64,000 bases of DNA from Apibacter adventoris (GCF_002964975.1 NZ_PSZM01000043.1:62001-126000), one strand, 5' to 3'; counted from the first letter of the stretch, positions 29,005-39,092 are shown. Made by a program: numbers and translations. Notes: generated from the letters alone by a model not told the origin.

Positions 29005-30285
29005 ATGACTAAAATATGTTCTTTTTTCCCGGAATTCAAATCTGTTATTAAGCTCATAATTCCTAATTCAAAAGCAGAATATTTTTTATTATTCCTTTTT
29101 ATTATTCTTTATTACCCCTTAGGAATATACTTAAGTTTAAATACTGATATAATTGATGAAAAATATGTTTTTGACCTTTATTTTAGTTTTGATAATGCTG
29201 TAAACATGTATTATGGAGTAAGAGGGCAGGAAACCCATCCATTAAGTTATACTTTTTATCTGCCTATACGAGCCATTTATTTAACTCTGGATTACTTTTC
29301 TTATAATAGTAAAATATTTACTCTTTTTGTAACTTTTCTCTGCTCTGCATTAATTTCTTATTCTAATCTTTTTGTTTTTAAATACCTGAAAAATATAATT
29401 AAATTAAATGTTAAATATTGTTACAGTATTACACTATTTTATGCTTTTTTCAGCGGCAACATAATTCTTTCTTTTACACCTGATTCTTTTACTTTTACTT
29501 TATTTTTATTATCTATGAACGCTTATATTGCTTCTTATTTAATTACTAAAAATAAAATTCTTAGTTATGGATATTATTTAGTTTCAGGAGTATTAATTGG
29601 AGGACAGACAATTACAAACCTTTCTAAAGTTCTTATTCCTGTCTTGTTTGAAAAAAAACTAGTAAAGAAAAATTTATCTTATTTTTTAAAAAAAATATCA
29701 CTACTATCTTTAATTTTTTTAATCATACTTATACTCATTCCATATAAATTTAATTTATATTCTTTTATTGCCAACAATGTAGTTCGCCAAAGAGTTTTTA
29801 AAGTAAAAGATTTTTCAATTTTTGATTCTTTTATTTCTTATTTCTTTGGTGGAAACATGCTTCTTCCTTCTTTAAAAATTGACAATAGCCCTTGGAAATG
29901 GATAACCCATCAGGGTATTTATCTTAATTTTTATAATTCAACATACCAATATATTTTTGTTTTTTCTGTTTTAGGACTTATTTTATGGTCCATAAATAAA
30001 AACATAAAAAACAAATTATTATGGATTTTATTGTTGAGCTGGGGTATTGATATTTTCTTATTAATTGTTTTCAAACTTAGTCTAAATGAAAGTTTTATTT
30101 ATGGAGGTCATTTTATATTTGTTATTCCGTTAATAATCGGTTGGTTATTTTATAAATTAAAAAATAGTTTTCAAAAAATACTTAATTATATTCTTATATT
30201 ATATATTTTAATATTAATTTTTAATAATGGATGTAGAATATATCAGTTTATTCAATTAGCAGAATATATATGTCCTAATCCATAA
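29005..30285 (+). CDS. Polytopic membrane protein, first of a tandem pair (DUF6080-like)
   Basis: The 426-residue protein has about ten hydrophobic segments, spread from residue 25 to the end. A first periplasmic loop holds conserved polar words (DLYFSFDN and ETHPLS), where GT-C-type membrane glycosyltransferases also keep their acidic and His residues. The architecture is like DUF6080 proteins and lipid-linked-sugar glycosyltransferases. No soluble catalytic domain is present. It is followed 262 bp later by a nearly identical paralogue. Function is inferred only at the level of a membrane enzyme or transporter. Confidence 0.75.
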   Translation: MTKICSFFPEFKSVIKLIIPNSKAEYFLLFLFIILYYPLGIYLSLNTDIIDEKYVFDLYFSFDNAVNMYYGVRGQETHPLSYTFYLPIRAIYLTLDYFSYNSKIFTLFVTFLCSALISYSNLFVFKYLKNIIKLNVKYCYSITLFYAFFSGNIILSFTPDSFTFTLFLLSMNAYIASYLITKNKILSYGYYLVSGVLIGGQTITNLSKVLIPVLFEKKLVKKNLSYFLKKISLLSLIFLIILILIPYKFNLYSFIANNVVRQRVFKVKDFSIFDSFISYFFGGNMLLPSLKIDNSPWKWITHQGIYLNFYNSTYQYIFVFSVLGLILWSINKNIKNKLLWILLLSWGIDIFLLIVFKLSLNESFIYGGHFIFVIPLIIGWLFYKLKNSFQKILNYILILYILILIFNNGCRIYQFIQLAEYICPNP

Positions 30286-30547
30286 TTACTATATTATTGG
30301 CTTGAAAAAATTGATTTAATATTTTACATGAATTTTACTAATAAATTATTAATTACTTTTAATATATTTATCCCAAAAAATAAAAACACAACTTTAATAT
30401 CTAATTTTAATTCAATATTATATATAATTAATTTTCTCCATATAGAATCTCAACGATTATTACCAATTATTAAAGTACATGCTTTTTCATATAATATGTA
30501 TATTTACTTTCAATTATTTTATTTTAAGTATAAATAAACGATCATTT

Positions 30548-31825
30548 ATGTCTAAATTAAGTTCATTTTTCTCAGAATTCAAATATATTTTTAAGCTTTT
30601 AAATCCTAATTCAAAAGCTGAAATTTTATTATTTTTATTTTTTATTATTCTTTATTATCCCCTTGGAATATACCTAAGTTTAGATACTTGTATAATAGAT
30701 AAAAAAGATTTTTATGATCTTTATTTTAGTTTTGATAATAATGCCTTCATGTTTGCTGGATCTCATGACTATGAGACTCATCCTTTGAGTTTCGTATTCT
30801 TTTTACCTATGCGCTTTATTTATTTGACATTAGATTTCTTTTCTTTTAATCATAAAATATATATCCTTTTTAGTACTTTTTTTTGTTCTTTATTTGTTTC
30901 TTATTCCAATTTATTCGTATTTAAATATCTAAAAAATATAATTAAATTAAATGTTAAATATTGTTATAGCATTATATTATTTTATGCTTTTTTTAGTGGT
31001 AACATAATCCTATCTTTTACTGCTGATTCTTTTACTTTTAGTTTATTTTTATTATCTATGAATATTTATATAGCTTCATATTTCATTGCGAATAAAAAAA
31101 TTCTTAGTTATGGATATTATATAATTATAGGAACTTTTATCGGAGGTCAGACTATTACAAACCTACCTAAAGCAATTGAACCTATATTGTTTGAAAAAAA
31201 ATTTACTCATAAAAATTATCCTTATTTTATAAAAAAAACATGTTTAATTACTTTTATTTTATCTTTAATTATACTTATTCCTTTTAAATTTAATTTATAT
31301 TTTTTTATACTCCAAAATATAGATAGGAAAAATGTATTTAAAATGGAAAATTTTTCAATTTTTGATTCTTTTACTTCCTATTTCTTTGGAGGAAACATGC
31401 TTCTTCCTTCATTAAAAATTGATAATAGTCCATGGAAATGGATTCCCAATCAGGGTATTTATCTTAATTTTTATGATTCGATATTTCAATATCTTTTTGT
31501 TTTTTCTGTTTTAGGACTTATTTTGTACGCTATATTCAAAAACTTTAAAAACAAATTATTTTGGATTTTATTGCTAAGCTGGGGAATTGATATTTTCATA
31601 TTAATTGTTTTTAAACTCAATCTTTCTGACAGTTTTATGTATGGGGGACATTTTATATTTGTTATTCCGTTACTAATCGGTTGGTTATTTTATAAATTAA
31701 AAAATAGTTTTCAAAAAATACTTAATTATTTTCTTATATTATTGATTTTAATATTAATTATCAATAATGGATTCAGAATATTTCAGTTTATTCAATTAGT
31801 AGAAAATTTATGTTCAAATCTTTAG
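30548..31825 (+). CDS. Polytopic membrane protein, second of a tandem pair (DUF6080-like)
   Basis: The 425-residue protein is very similar over its full length to the preceding gene; blocks such as FGGNMLLPSLKIDNSPWKW and the C-terminal IPL-IGWLFYKLKNSFQKILNY are the same. The start at 30548 is chosen over an upstream ATG (30479) because it matches the length and start of the first copy, and because the DNA just before both ATGs is nearly the same. The differences are clustered in the first periplasmic loop (around residues 40-80) and in a mid-protein cytoplasmic loop, where substrate choice could differ. Confidence 0.75.
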   Translation: MSKLSSFFSEFKYIFKLLNPNSKAEILLFLFFIILYYPLGIYLSLDTCIIDKKDFYDLYFSFDNNAFMFAGSHDYETHPLSFVFFLPMRFIYLTLDFFSFNHKIYILFSTFFCSLFVSYSNLFVFKYLKNIIKLNVKYCYSIILFYAFFSGNIILSFTADSFTFSLFLLSMNIYIASYFIANKKILSYGYYIIIGTFIGGQTITNLPKAIEPILFEKKFTHKNYPYFIKKTCLITFILSLIILIPFKFNLYFFILQNIDRKNVFKMENFSIFDSFTSYFFGGNMLLPSLKIDNSPWKWIPNQGIYLNFYDSIFQYLFVFSVLGLILYAIFKNFKNKLFWILLLSWGIDIFILIVFKLNLSDSFMYGGHFIFVIPLLIGWLFYKLKNSFQKILNYFLILLILILIINNGFRIFQFIQLVENLCSNL

Positions 31826-32355
31826 TTTTAATATTTATTATTTTTATTGTGCATTATAATATTAATTTATTTTTAATAAAATATCAACTGAATTATTAAT
31901 TAATAATATTTTTTTTTTATCAATAGCTTCCTAAAAATAAAATAAAAAAAATTAAAATCTACGTTGTTTTATTTTATCTTTAAATGCTCTATTATTAAGC
32001 ATTATAATAAATCTCTATCAATAAAAAGTTATATCTACAAAAATTTACTTTTTTAAATATTCTCCTTTAAACATTTTTAAGATATTCTTTAATAATAAAA
32101 TATCACAATTCCTACAAAGTAAAACTTATAATCATAATATTTTGTCTATAACAATAGTATTTATAAGTGAATATTCATATTTAGAGTTATGTAATAAGAG
32201 TTTTCCTAAAATAAACAATTTAATACATATTAATTATAAATTTAAATCCACTAAATGGTCTCAAAATATTATAATCTTATATTTAATAAATGATATCACA
32301 ACTAAGGCTCTAAATATGATTTATATTTTAATTAATGTAAATTAAATATAATTTT
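31826..32355. other. AT-rich intergenic region
   Basis: It lies between the convergent ends of the second membrane protein and the FUSC gene. A 67-codon frame at 32142-32345 has only a TTG start and no recognisable features. I see no terminator hairpin, RNA gene or repeat. Confidence 0.35.
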
Positions 32356-33402
32356 TTATAATCTATGTATTTTTGACAATTTAAAATAAAACGACCTTAT
32401 AGCCATAATTATTATTGCTGAAAAACCTCCTATTGCTGTAGCTATTATTCTATCAAAAGCTATTTCTAGTTCTGGTTTCCCCGTAAATGAAAACATCAAA
32501 ACTGCAGAAATAGTTATAAAAGTAGTTAATATTGCATAGGTTTGATTAGAAAATACATAACATAAATATAAAGAAACAATGATTTCAGCAGTCATAACAT
32601 ATTTTGAAGAATTTAATAAGACTAAACCTGTTGCTATAACAATACCTATAAAAGTTCCTAATAATCTATTTTTTGCTCGTTTAAAAGTATCCATAAAATC
32701 AGGTTTTAAAATAACTAAAGCTGTCATAGTCGCCCAATAATAATATTGAATTTTAAAAAAATAAATAAATATAAAACATATAAATATAGTTAATGCTGCA
32801 TATACAGCAGCTGCATGAAAACGTATTTTTTTATCTATATCCTCATATATATTTTTCAAAATTTTAGCCATATTTTTAGGTTGAATTATATTCCTATGAA
32901 ACGAAAACTTTCTTAATAGAAAAATAATACAAGCACATTGAAATAAACCTCCTACCATGATTAAACAACACCTAAGTACTGCTGAGTATAAATTTCCGGC
33001 ATAATAACCCGCTACAAAATAAGCAATTGCCCATTGTAATAATATCCACCAAGCATTTTGATCAATTAACCCTACCAATGAACATAAACAAGCAAAAAAC
33101 ATACTTCCAATAACATATATTATATAATAATTTCCGGATATAGAACCCAATCCTGCACATAAACTCATACCAATAACAGCAATAATCATAGGGGCAAAAG
33201 GATATCTTAATATTTTTTTATTTGCACCATATCCTGCTGTTACAGCTCCACTTGCTGCTATACTGGCATATATAATATTATTACATATAAATCCAACTAT
33301 ATAAATGATTAATATACCTGGTAAAGAATACAAAGCAATTAATAGATCTTTTTTAGTCTCTTCTTTTAATGAAAATTTATTTATAATATTTCCGAATTTC
33401 AT
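32356..33402 (-). CDS. FUSC family membrane protein
   Basis: The 348-residue protein has two blocks of transmembrane helices, before and after a charged mid-section (about residues 165-195). The second block contains the FUSC signature region (RAKNRLLGTFIGIVIATG, about 243-260). FUSC proteins (fusaric acid resistance, aromatic acid exporter AaeB type) pump out small aromatic acids or related compounds. This one lacks the large cytoplasmic domain of the full AaeB type. Single gene on the minus strand. Confidence 0.8.
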   Translation of the reverse strand: MKFGNIINKFSLKEETKKDLLIALYSLPGILIIYIVGFICNNIIYASIAASGAVTAGYGANKKILRYPFAPMIIAVIGMSLCAGLGSISGNYYIIYVIGSMFFACLCSLVGLIDQNAWWILLQWAIAYFVAGYYAGNLYSAVLRCCLIMVGGLFQCACIIFLLRKFSFHRNIIQPKNMAKILKNIYEDIDKKIRFHAAAVYAALTIFICFIFIYFFKIQYYYWATMTALVILKPDFMDTFKRAKNRLLGTFIGIVIATGLVLLNSSKYVMTAEIIVSLYLCYVFSNQTYAILTTFITISAVLMFSFTGKPELEIAFDRIIATAIGGFSAIIIMAIRSFYFKLSKIHRL

Positions 33403-33515
33403 AAAAGCTAATATTTTATATTAACATTTACATGTACATTTAAACATACAAACACAAAAGTAATAATTACAAGCATATTTTATCCCTTTTTTATATTAAA
33501 TTAAATTTGGATAAA

Positions 33516-33523
33516 TATATTTG
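33516..33523 (+). promoter_or_regulatory. Candidate -7 element before ogt
   Basis: TATATTTG is a full match to TAnnTTTG, 26 nt before the ATG at 33550. Confidence 0.45.
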
Positions 33524-33549
33524 GACAGAATTTTGTATAGACTTAAGTT

Positions 33550-34074
33550 ATGGAAAATATAGAAATACAATATTATAAGACTACTTTAGGAGAACTAATT
33601 ATTGGTAGTTTTAATGATAAATTATGCTTATGTGATTGGAAATACCGAAAAGGTAGAGATTCTGTAGACCATAGAATTAAAAATTTTCTTAAAGCCAATT
33701 ATTTGGAGCAATCTTCTCCTGTAATTGAAAAAACTATTTTTCAACTGGAAGAATATATAAATAAAAAAAGGGAAAGTTTTAGTATTCCATTAATTCTTTG
33801 TGGTTCGGAATTTCAAAAATCTGTCTGGAAAGAATTAGCTCATATACCTTATGGTAAAACTTATACTTATCTTCAACTTTCCAAAAACTTAAAAAATATT
33901 AAAGCTATCCGTGCAATAGCATCTGCTAATGGGGCAAATGCTATATCAATAATTATTCCTTGCCATCGGATTATTGGTAGCAATGGTGATCTAGTGGGTT
34001 ATGCAGGCGGATTGGCTACTAAAAGAAAATTATTACAAATTGAAAGTAGTTATTTTCAAGAATCTTTATTTTAA
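33550..34074 (+). CDS. ogt: Methylated-DNA--protein-cysteine methyltransferase
   Basis: The 174-residue protein removes alkyl groups from O6-alkylguanine (and O4-alkylthymine) in DNA by transferring them to its own Cys. The acceptor Cys138 lies in the hallmark IPCHRIIGSNGDLVGYAGG. The helix-turn-helix with the arginine finger (AIRAIASANGAN) is also present. There is no Ada regulatory domain, so it is of the Ogt/MGMT type. It is a single gene with its own promoter and acts in the cytoplasm. Confidence 0.95.
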   Translation: MENIEIQYYKTTLGELIIGSFNDKLCLCDWKYRKGRDSVDHRIKNFLKANYLEQSSPVIEKTIFQLEEYINKKRESFSIPLILCGSEFQKSVWKELAHIPYGKTYTYLQLSKNLKNIKAIRAIASANGANAISIIIPCHRIIGSNGDLVGYAGGLATKRKLLQIESSYFQESLF

Positions 34075-34201
34075 TGAAAATTATGAGGTTTTTTATACAA
34101 AATATTCTTTCTATTTAAATATGTATAAAACATCTCGAACTGTCATTTATCCATTTTAATCATAATATTCTTCTGTACACAAAATAAGTAAGTTTACTAT
34201 T

Positions 34202-35080
34202 TTATATAGATAATTTTTTATTTTTTGTCTTCAGATATCCATTAATACATATAGCAATAATCATTACAGTGGTAGAAATATAAAATACAGAGCTCATAGC
34301 TTCTGTATCTTTCCATATAATAAATGCTATTAATATGGAGTATATAGGCTCCATATTGACAGAGAGCATAACGGTAAAAGGTGTTATATATTTCATCAAA
34401 TTCATGGTAGCTATCATAGGAAAACTTGTCAATAAACTTCCTAATACTAAAATCCATAAAATATCTATCCTTTCAATATTTGCAATAGCCATCCAATTTT
34501 TCTCAAAAAACATGAAAAAATTTAATATAACAAATCCTCCTAATAATTCATAAAACGTAATTACAGATGAAGCTCCTTTATTACTCATATATCCATTAAT
34601 TACGGAAAATAATGCGGAAAGAAAAGCACAGGTTATTCCCATAATTATTCCTTTCCAATATTTAACTTCTGTTTTAAATATTAACCCTATACAAATGATA
34701 ATAATAATGCTAAGAAGAATTTCTGTTATTTTCAATTTTCTCCTGAATATAATAGGTTCTAAAAAAGCTGCAAAGAGGGTTCCTGTAGATAAAGTTGCTG
34801 TAGCTATAGATATGTTTGATATTTTTATAGCCCCATAAAATAATATCCAATGAGTTCCAATTATGGTACCAGTTCCTAAAAGCTGTAACATAAGTCTTTT
34901 ACTTATAAGTAAGCTTTCTTTAGTATAAAAACATATATAAATAAAAATAAAGAGTTCAGCAATTAATATTCTCCCCCATACTAAAGGCACGGCATTTAAA
35001 TTAATTAGCTTTCCTATTACCCCCGTAAAGCCCCATAAAAAAACTATTAATTGTAATTTAACCGTAGCTGAAAATCTCAT
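34202..35080 (-). CDS. DMT superfamily permease (EamA family)
   Basis: With the start at the ATG at 35080 the protein has 292 residues and about ten transmembrane helices in two EamA repeats, each with the usual helical pattern and a conserved GxxxA-rich first helix. EamA permeases export or import amino acids, nucleobases and related metabolites; the substrate cannot be told. The frame is open from 35116, but the extra twelve residues are polar and irregular. It is divergent to terC, with about 70 bp between the two starts. Confidence 0.85.
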   Translation of the reverse strand: MRFSATVKLQLIVFLWGFTGVIGKLINLNAVPLVWGRILIAELFIFIYICFYTKESLLISKRLMLQLLGTGTIIGTHWILFYGAIKISNISIATATLSTGTLFAAFLEPIIFRRKLKITEILLSIIIIICIGLIFKTEVKYWKGIIMGITCAFLSALFSVINGYMSNKGASSVITFYELLGGFVILNFFMFFEKNWMAIANIERIDILWILVLGSLLTSFPMIATMNLMKYITPFTVMLSVNMEPIYSILIAFIIWKDTEAMSSVFYISTTVMIIAICINGYLKTKNKKLSI

Positions 35081-35150
35081 TATTTTTCTAAAATGCCGGC
35101 AAATATAATAATCCATTTATTAAATTTGTTAAAAAAATATATAATATTTT

Positions 35151-35978
35151 ATGGGGTTTATAGATGTTTTTTTATTGCCAAGTGCATGGATAGCTTTCCT
35201 AACTCTTGCATTTTTAGAAATAGTTCTTGGAATTGATAATATAGTATTTCTTTCAATCGTAACTTCTAAATTATCAAATGAGCAACAGCCAAAAGCTCGA
35301 AGAACAGGAATGTTACTCGCCATGTTTTTTCGTATAGGTTTACTTTTTGGAATTTCTTTTGTTATGAGTTTAACAAAACCTATTTATACTTTTAATACTT
35401 CATGGTTAGATGGTAGTATTTCCGGACAAAGTATTATTGTTTTTTTGGGTGGGTTATTCTTACTTTATAAAAGTGTAACTGAAATTCATCATAAACTTGA
35501 AGGGATAGATGAAACACATAATAATTCAAAAGCTAAAAATAGTTTTATATCAGCTATTGTTCAAGTTGTTGCCTTAGATATTGTATTTTCTTTTGATAGT
35601 GTATTAACAGCTGTAGGTTTAGTCAGTTTTAAAGAATTTGGATATGAGGGCGCTATGGGAATTATGATATTAGCTGTCATAGCTTCGGTAATGATTATGT
35701 TATTTTTTGCTGAGCCTGTTAGTAATTTTGTAAATTCTCACCCAACTATTCAAATTTTAGGTTTATCTTTTCTTATTTTAATAGGAGTTATGTTAATAAC
35801 TGAAGCTTCTCACTTATCTCATTTAAAAATATTTAATACTGAAGTAGGCTCTATTCCTAAAGGTTATTTGTATTTTGCTATTGCTTTTTCACTTTTTGTT
35901 GAGTTTATAAATTTAAAATTAAATAAAAAGAAATCTACTCCTGTTCATCTTCATGATTCAGAAATAATAAATAAATAA
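35151..35978 (+). CDS. TerC family integral membrane protein
   Basis: The 275-residue protein has about seven to eight transmembrane helices and the TerC signature with two acidic membrane motifs: LEIVLGIDNIVFLS (about residues 23-36) and VVALDIVFSFDSVLTAVG (about 138-155). TerC/Alx-type proteins work in metal-ion (manganese, calcium) homeostasis and are thought to metallate exoenzymes during secretion. The acidic pairs are the likely metal ligands. It is monocistronic and shares a terminator with the convergent Dabb gene. Confidence 0.88.
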   Translation: MGFIDVFLLPSAWIAFLTLAFLEIVLGIDNIVFLSIVTSKLSNEQQPKARRTGMLLAMFFRIGLLFGISFVMSLTKPIYTFNTSWLDGSISGQSIIVFLGGLFLLYKSVTEIHHKLEGIDETHNNSKAKNSFISAIVQVVALDIVFSFDSVLTAVGLVSFKEFGYEGAMGIMILAVIASVMIMLFFAEPVSNFVNSHPTIQILGLSFLILIGVMLITEASHLSHLKIFNTEVGSIPKGYLYFAIAFSLFVEFINLKLNKKKSTPVHLHDSEIINK

Positions 35979-36015
35979 AAAGAAGGATTATTTAATATTA
36001 TAAAACTTCTTTTTT
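35977..36015. terminator. Shared terminator of terC and the Dabb gene
   Basis: The 9-bp stem (35977-35985 with 36006-36014, loop 20 nt) has an A-rich arm and a T-rich arm, so it could stop both convergent transcripts. It overlaps the terC stop codon. Confidence 0.6.
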
Positions 36016-36033
36016 AAAAACATAATTAATATT

Positions 36034-36330
36034 TTAATTTACTTCATAATCAATTGCTACTCTTTGATCAATTACGGTTTTAATAAACTCAACAACCTTC
36101 AAATGTTCCGGATGATTGGCGTAAATATTTAGTTCTTCAAAAGAATTAAAATGTGTATCCAATAAGACATCAAAATTATTCTGGGGAGCTATGTCCATAT
36201 TAAAACTAACTTGTATAAATTTCAGTTCTTTAATTATATTCTTTAATGCTTCTAAATCTTTTTTAATTTTACGAGCATTTTCTTTTTTATCAGCTTCTTT
36301 AAGCTTCCACATTACGATATGATGTATCAT
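36034..36330 (-). CDS. Dabb domain (stress-responsive alpha/beta barrel) protein
   Basis: The 98-residue protein begins with MIHHIVMWKLKE, typical of the dimeric ferredoxin-like Dabb fold, and has the ending NHPEHLKVVEFIKTVIDQRVAIDYEV. The frame is open to 36456, but the added 42 residues are hydrophobic, lie over the preceding gene's end and do not fit the family; the ATG at 36330 is chosen. The function is unknown; some relatives are ring cyclases. It follows the GNAT gene with a gap of about 105 bp, so co-transcription is possible. Confidence 0.85.
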   Translation of the reverse strand: MIHHIVMWKLKEADKKENARKIKKDLEALKNIIKELKFIQVSFNMDIAPQNNFDVLLDTHFNSFEELNIYANHPEHLKVVEFIKTVIDQRVAIDYEVN

Positions 36331-36434
36331 TTTTATTTTATTATTTTTTTGCAAATTACTATTTATCTCTGTTTTAAATATTATATATAGTCTATATTTA
36401 TTAAAAAAATTAATTTTACAAAATTGTATCTTAC

Positions 36435-36929
36435 TTATTTTAATATTAATTGCCAAGATTCAACATCGATCAGTTTATTAAATTTTTTTCCTGATTCTTT
36501 AAATATTCCTACCCTATGAAAGCCAAATTTTTTATGTAATCTTTGACTTTCCTTGTTAGGTAAAGAAATAACTCCTATTAATGAATGGATATTAATTTTT
36601 TCCGATTCTTTTATCAATGCTAATAGTAAACTACTACCAATTCCTTTGCCTATCTCATCATTTTTTAAATAAATACTGGTTTCCAGCGTAATGTCATATG
36701 CAGATCGTTCCCTCCAGTTATTTACATAAGCATATCCAATAATATAATTATCTTCTTCATATACTATATAAGGGTATCCTTTTACTAATACTTTTTCTAT
36801 TCTTTTAGTAATATCTACTGCTGTTACTTTCTGCTCTTCAAAGGTAATTATCGTATCTTTAATATAGTAATTATAGATATCAGCTATTTCCTGTGCATCC
36901 GATAATTTTACAGATCTAATCATAACCAT
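36435..36929 (-). CDS. GNAT family N-acetyltransferase (phosphinothricin acetyltransferase-like)
   Basis: The 164-residue protein starts IRSVKLSDAQEIADIYNYYI, with the GNAT motif A region GKGIGSSLLLALI (about 99-111) that binds acetyl-CoA, and the later LHKKFGFHRVGIFKESGKKF block. This pattern is that of the Bar/Pat subfamily, which acetylates amino-acid-like herbicides or methionine derivatives. The Met at codon 3 is an alternative start. It lies 26 bp after yifB and may be co-transcribed. Confidence 0.85.
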   Translation of the reverse strand: MVMIRSVKLSDAQEIADIYNYYIKDTIITFEEQKVTAVDITKRIEKVLVKGYPYIVYEEDNYIIGYAYVNNWRERSAYDITLETSIYLKNDEIGKGIGSSLLLALIKESEKINIHSLIGVISLPNKESQRLHKKFGFHRVGIFKESGKKFNKLIDVESWQLILK

Positions 36930-36955
36930 TACAATTAATTATACTTTTTTTTTTA

Positions 36956-38491
36956 TTAAGTACCCCACCCTTCCCTATCCAAACTTCGATATTGTATTGC
37001 TTCTGCTATATGATGAGGCTGTATATTTTCACAATTTTCAAGGTCTGCAATAGTTCTCCCAACACGTAATATTCGATCATAGGCTCGGGCTGATAAATTT
37101 AATTTTTCAATAGCAGATTTTAATAGTTTTTTTGAGTTTTCATCTAATTGACAATATTTATCTAATTGTTTGGGACCTATTTGAGCATTATAATGAATTC
37201 CATCCGCGTTTTGATATCTTTCAGATTGTATATTTCTTGATTTTGTTACCCTTTTTCTAATTTCCAAACTACTTTCTCCCTTTCTCTTATTAGAAAGATC
37301 ATCAAATGGTACTGGCGATACTTCTACATGTATATCTATTCTATCTAATAAAGGTCCAGAAATTTTATTCATATACCGTTGCATTTCCATTAGTGAACTG
37401 GTATTTTTTGGATCATCTGGAAAATATCCAGAAGGAGATGGATTCATGGATGCTACTAACATAAAACTGGAAGGATAAGTTATAGTAAATTTTGCTCGGG
37501 AAATAGTAACCACCCGATCTTCTAATGGCTGGCGCATAACTTCCAACACTTGTCTATTAAATTCAGGTAATTCATCTAAAAAAAGTACCCCATTATGAGA
37601 AAGTGATATTTCACCAGGTTGAGGATAACTTCCTCCTCCTACCAAAGCTACGCCTGATATGGTATGATGAGGAGAACGAAATGGCCGCACAGTTAATAAA
37701 GATGATTCTGATTCTAATTTTCCTGCTACACTATGAATTTTAGTAGTTTCTAATGCTTCCGAAAGAGTTAATGGGGGTAAAATGGAAGGCAATCTTTTTG
37801 CCAACATCGTTTTTCCACTTCCCGGGGGACCAATTAATAAAACATTATGCCCCCCTGCGGCAGCAACCTCTAAAGCTCTCTTAACATTTTCTTGCCCTTT
37901 AACCTCAGCAAAATCATATGGAAATTTATCTATATTCTCAAAAAATTCCTCTCGAGTATTAACTATTGTAGGCATTATTTTTTTTTCCTTGTCAAAAAAG
38001 TCAATTACTTCTTTTATATTATCCACCCCATAAACCTCTAAATCATTAACAATAGCAGCTTCTTTTGAATTCTTTTTAGGTAAAAAAAAACCTTTAAATC
38101 CTTCTTCCCTAGCCTTTATAGCGATTGGTAAAACTCCTTTTATGGGTTGTAAAGATCCATCTAAAGAAAGCTCACCCATAATTAAATATTTATCTATATC
38201 TTTTGCCTTAATCTGTTCGGAAGCTGTTAATATACCCATAGCAATTGTTAAATCATAAGCAGAGCCTTCTTTCCTTAAATCAGCTGGAGCTAAATTAACG
38301 GTAATTTTTTTCCCTGGCATTTTATAGCCACAATTTTTCAATGCTGCTGATATCCTGTGTGCACTTTCTTTTATTGCCATATCTGGCATTCCTACTAATT
38401 GATAACCCACCCCATTATCAATATTTACTTCTACAGTTATTATTTGAGCATTCACTCCATATACTGCACTCCCATAGGTTTTTACTAACAT
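36956..38491 (-). CDS. YifB/ComM family Mg-chelatase-like AAA ATPase
   Basis: The 511-residue protein has an N-terminal lon-protease-like domain (about 1-170), an AAA core with Walker A GPPGSGKT (about 220-227), a conserved HNGVLFLDELPEF Walker B, a sensor region near SMNPSPSGYFPDD, and a C-terminal Mg-chelatase helical domain (RAYDRILRVGRTIADLE). In ComM this hexameric motor promotes branch migration of DNA in natural transformation; related proteins act in recombination. It is followed by the GNAT gene and preceded by a lipoprotein gene on the same strand. Confidence 0.93.
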   Translation of the reverse strand: MLVKTYGSAVYGVNAQIITVEVNIDNGVGYQLVGMPDMAIKESAHRISAALKNCGYKMPGKKITVNLAPADLRKEGSAYDLTIAMGILTASEQIKAKDIDKYLIMGELSLDGSLQPIKGVLPIAIKAREEGFKGFFLPKKNSKEAAIVNDLEVYGVDNIKEVIDFFDKEKKIMPTIVNTREEFFENIDKFPYDFAEVKGQENVKRALEVAAAGGHNVLLIGPPGSGKTMLAKRLPSILPPLTLSEALETTKIHSVAGKLESESSLLTVRPFRSPHHTISGVALVGGGSYPQPGEISLSHNGVLFLDELPEFNRQVLEVMRQPLEDRVVTISRAKFTITYPSSFMLVASMNPSPSGYFPDDPKNTSSLMEMQRYMNKISGPLLDRIDIHVEVSPVPFDDLSNKRKGESSLEIRKRVTKSRNIQSERYQNADGIHYNAQIGPKQLDKYCQLDENSKKLLKSAIEKLNLSARAYDRILRVGRTIADLENCENIQPHHIAEAIQYRSLDREGWGT

Positions 38492-38534
38492 TTGTATTTT
38501 TTTTTGATAATTTTAGTTTATTTTAATTAAAAAA

Positions 38535-38945
38535 CTATTTAGAAGCTGCATTTACTAACTTCATATACCAATCTGATAATTGTTTTTGTTTCTCCTTACT
38601 CAATTTATTTTTTATTTCTTGCATTTCTGTATCTATATCATTAGCCCTAATTTGCAATTCTAATATTTCGTCAGGATTATTAGAGCGATTAGCCTCTGCT
38701 ATTTGCTCAAAATATTTTTTCACTTTTTTCACAAAAGCATCTGCTTCTTTATCATTAAATTGAGGAATATCCGTTTTTATTGGTTCTAAATCAATAGTAT
38801 TCGAGATAGTTATTTCTTTATTTTCAACCACAGTAGTATCTAATTTTTTCATTACAGAAGTTTCTAAATCATTAGTTATTTTATCTTTTTTACAAGATAA
38901 AAAAAATAGGATACAAGAGATAAGTACTATATTAAATGATCTCAT
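38535..38945 (-). CDS. Putative lipoprotein with helical mature domain
   Basis: The start at 38945 is chosen because it gives a lipoprotein signal (MRSFNIVLISCILFFLSC, lipobox FLSC); the frame extends a further eleven residues upstream. The mature part (about 118 residues) is charged and helical (FVKKVKKYFEQIAEANRSNNPDEI), with an IPQF turn before it. No known domain is recognised. It sits upstream of yifB on the same strand, 43 bp away. Confidence 0.75.
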   Translation of the reverse strand: MRSFNIVLISCILFFLSCKKDKITNDLETSVMKKLDTTVVENKEITISNTIDLEPIKTDIPQFNDKEADAFVKKVKKYFEQIAEANRSNNPDEILELQIRANDIDTEMQEIKNKLSKEKQKQLSDWYMKLVNAASK

Positions 38946-39063
38946 AGATATTATTTTAAATTTTATGTAAAAATACAATAAAAATATATGTAAGAATAAG
39001 TGTTTAACAGCAATCTGATTTTTTTAATTAAAAAAACACACATTTTATTTAGTAATAAAACAT

Positions 39064-39071
39064 TACATTTG
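39064..39071 (+). promoter_or_regulatory. typA -7 element
   Basis: TACATTTG is a full match to TAnnTTTG and is followed by CACC, as also seen at 41522. It lies 21 nt before the typA ATG at 39093, which supports that start over the earlier GTG at 39000. Confidence 0.6.
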
Positions 39072-39092
39072 CACCGAAATTTAATATCTTAT

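Noticed and set aside
30328-30537. 69-codon frame between the duplicated membrane proteins
   Set aside because: It overlaps the leader of the second copy, has random-looking composition and no support.
32142-32345. 67-codon frame in the intergenic region
   Set aside because: It has only a TTG start, extreme AT-driven composition (Ile, Asn, Tyr) and no conserved feature.
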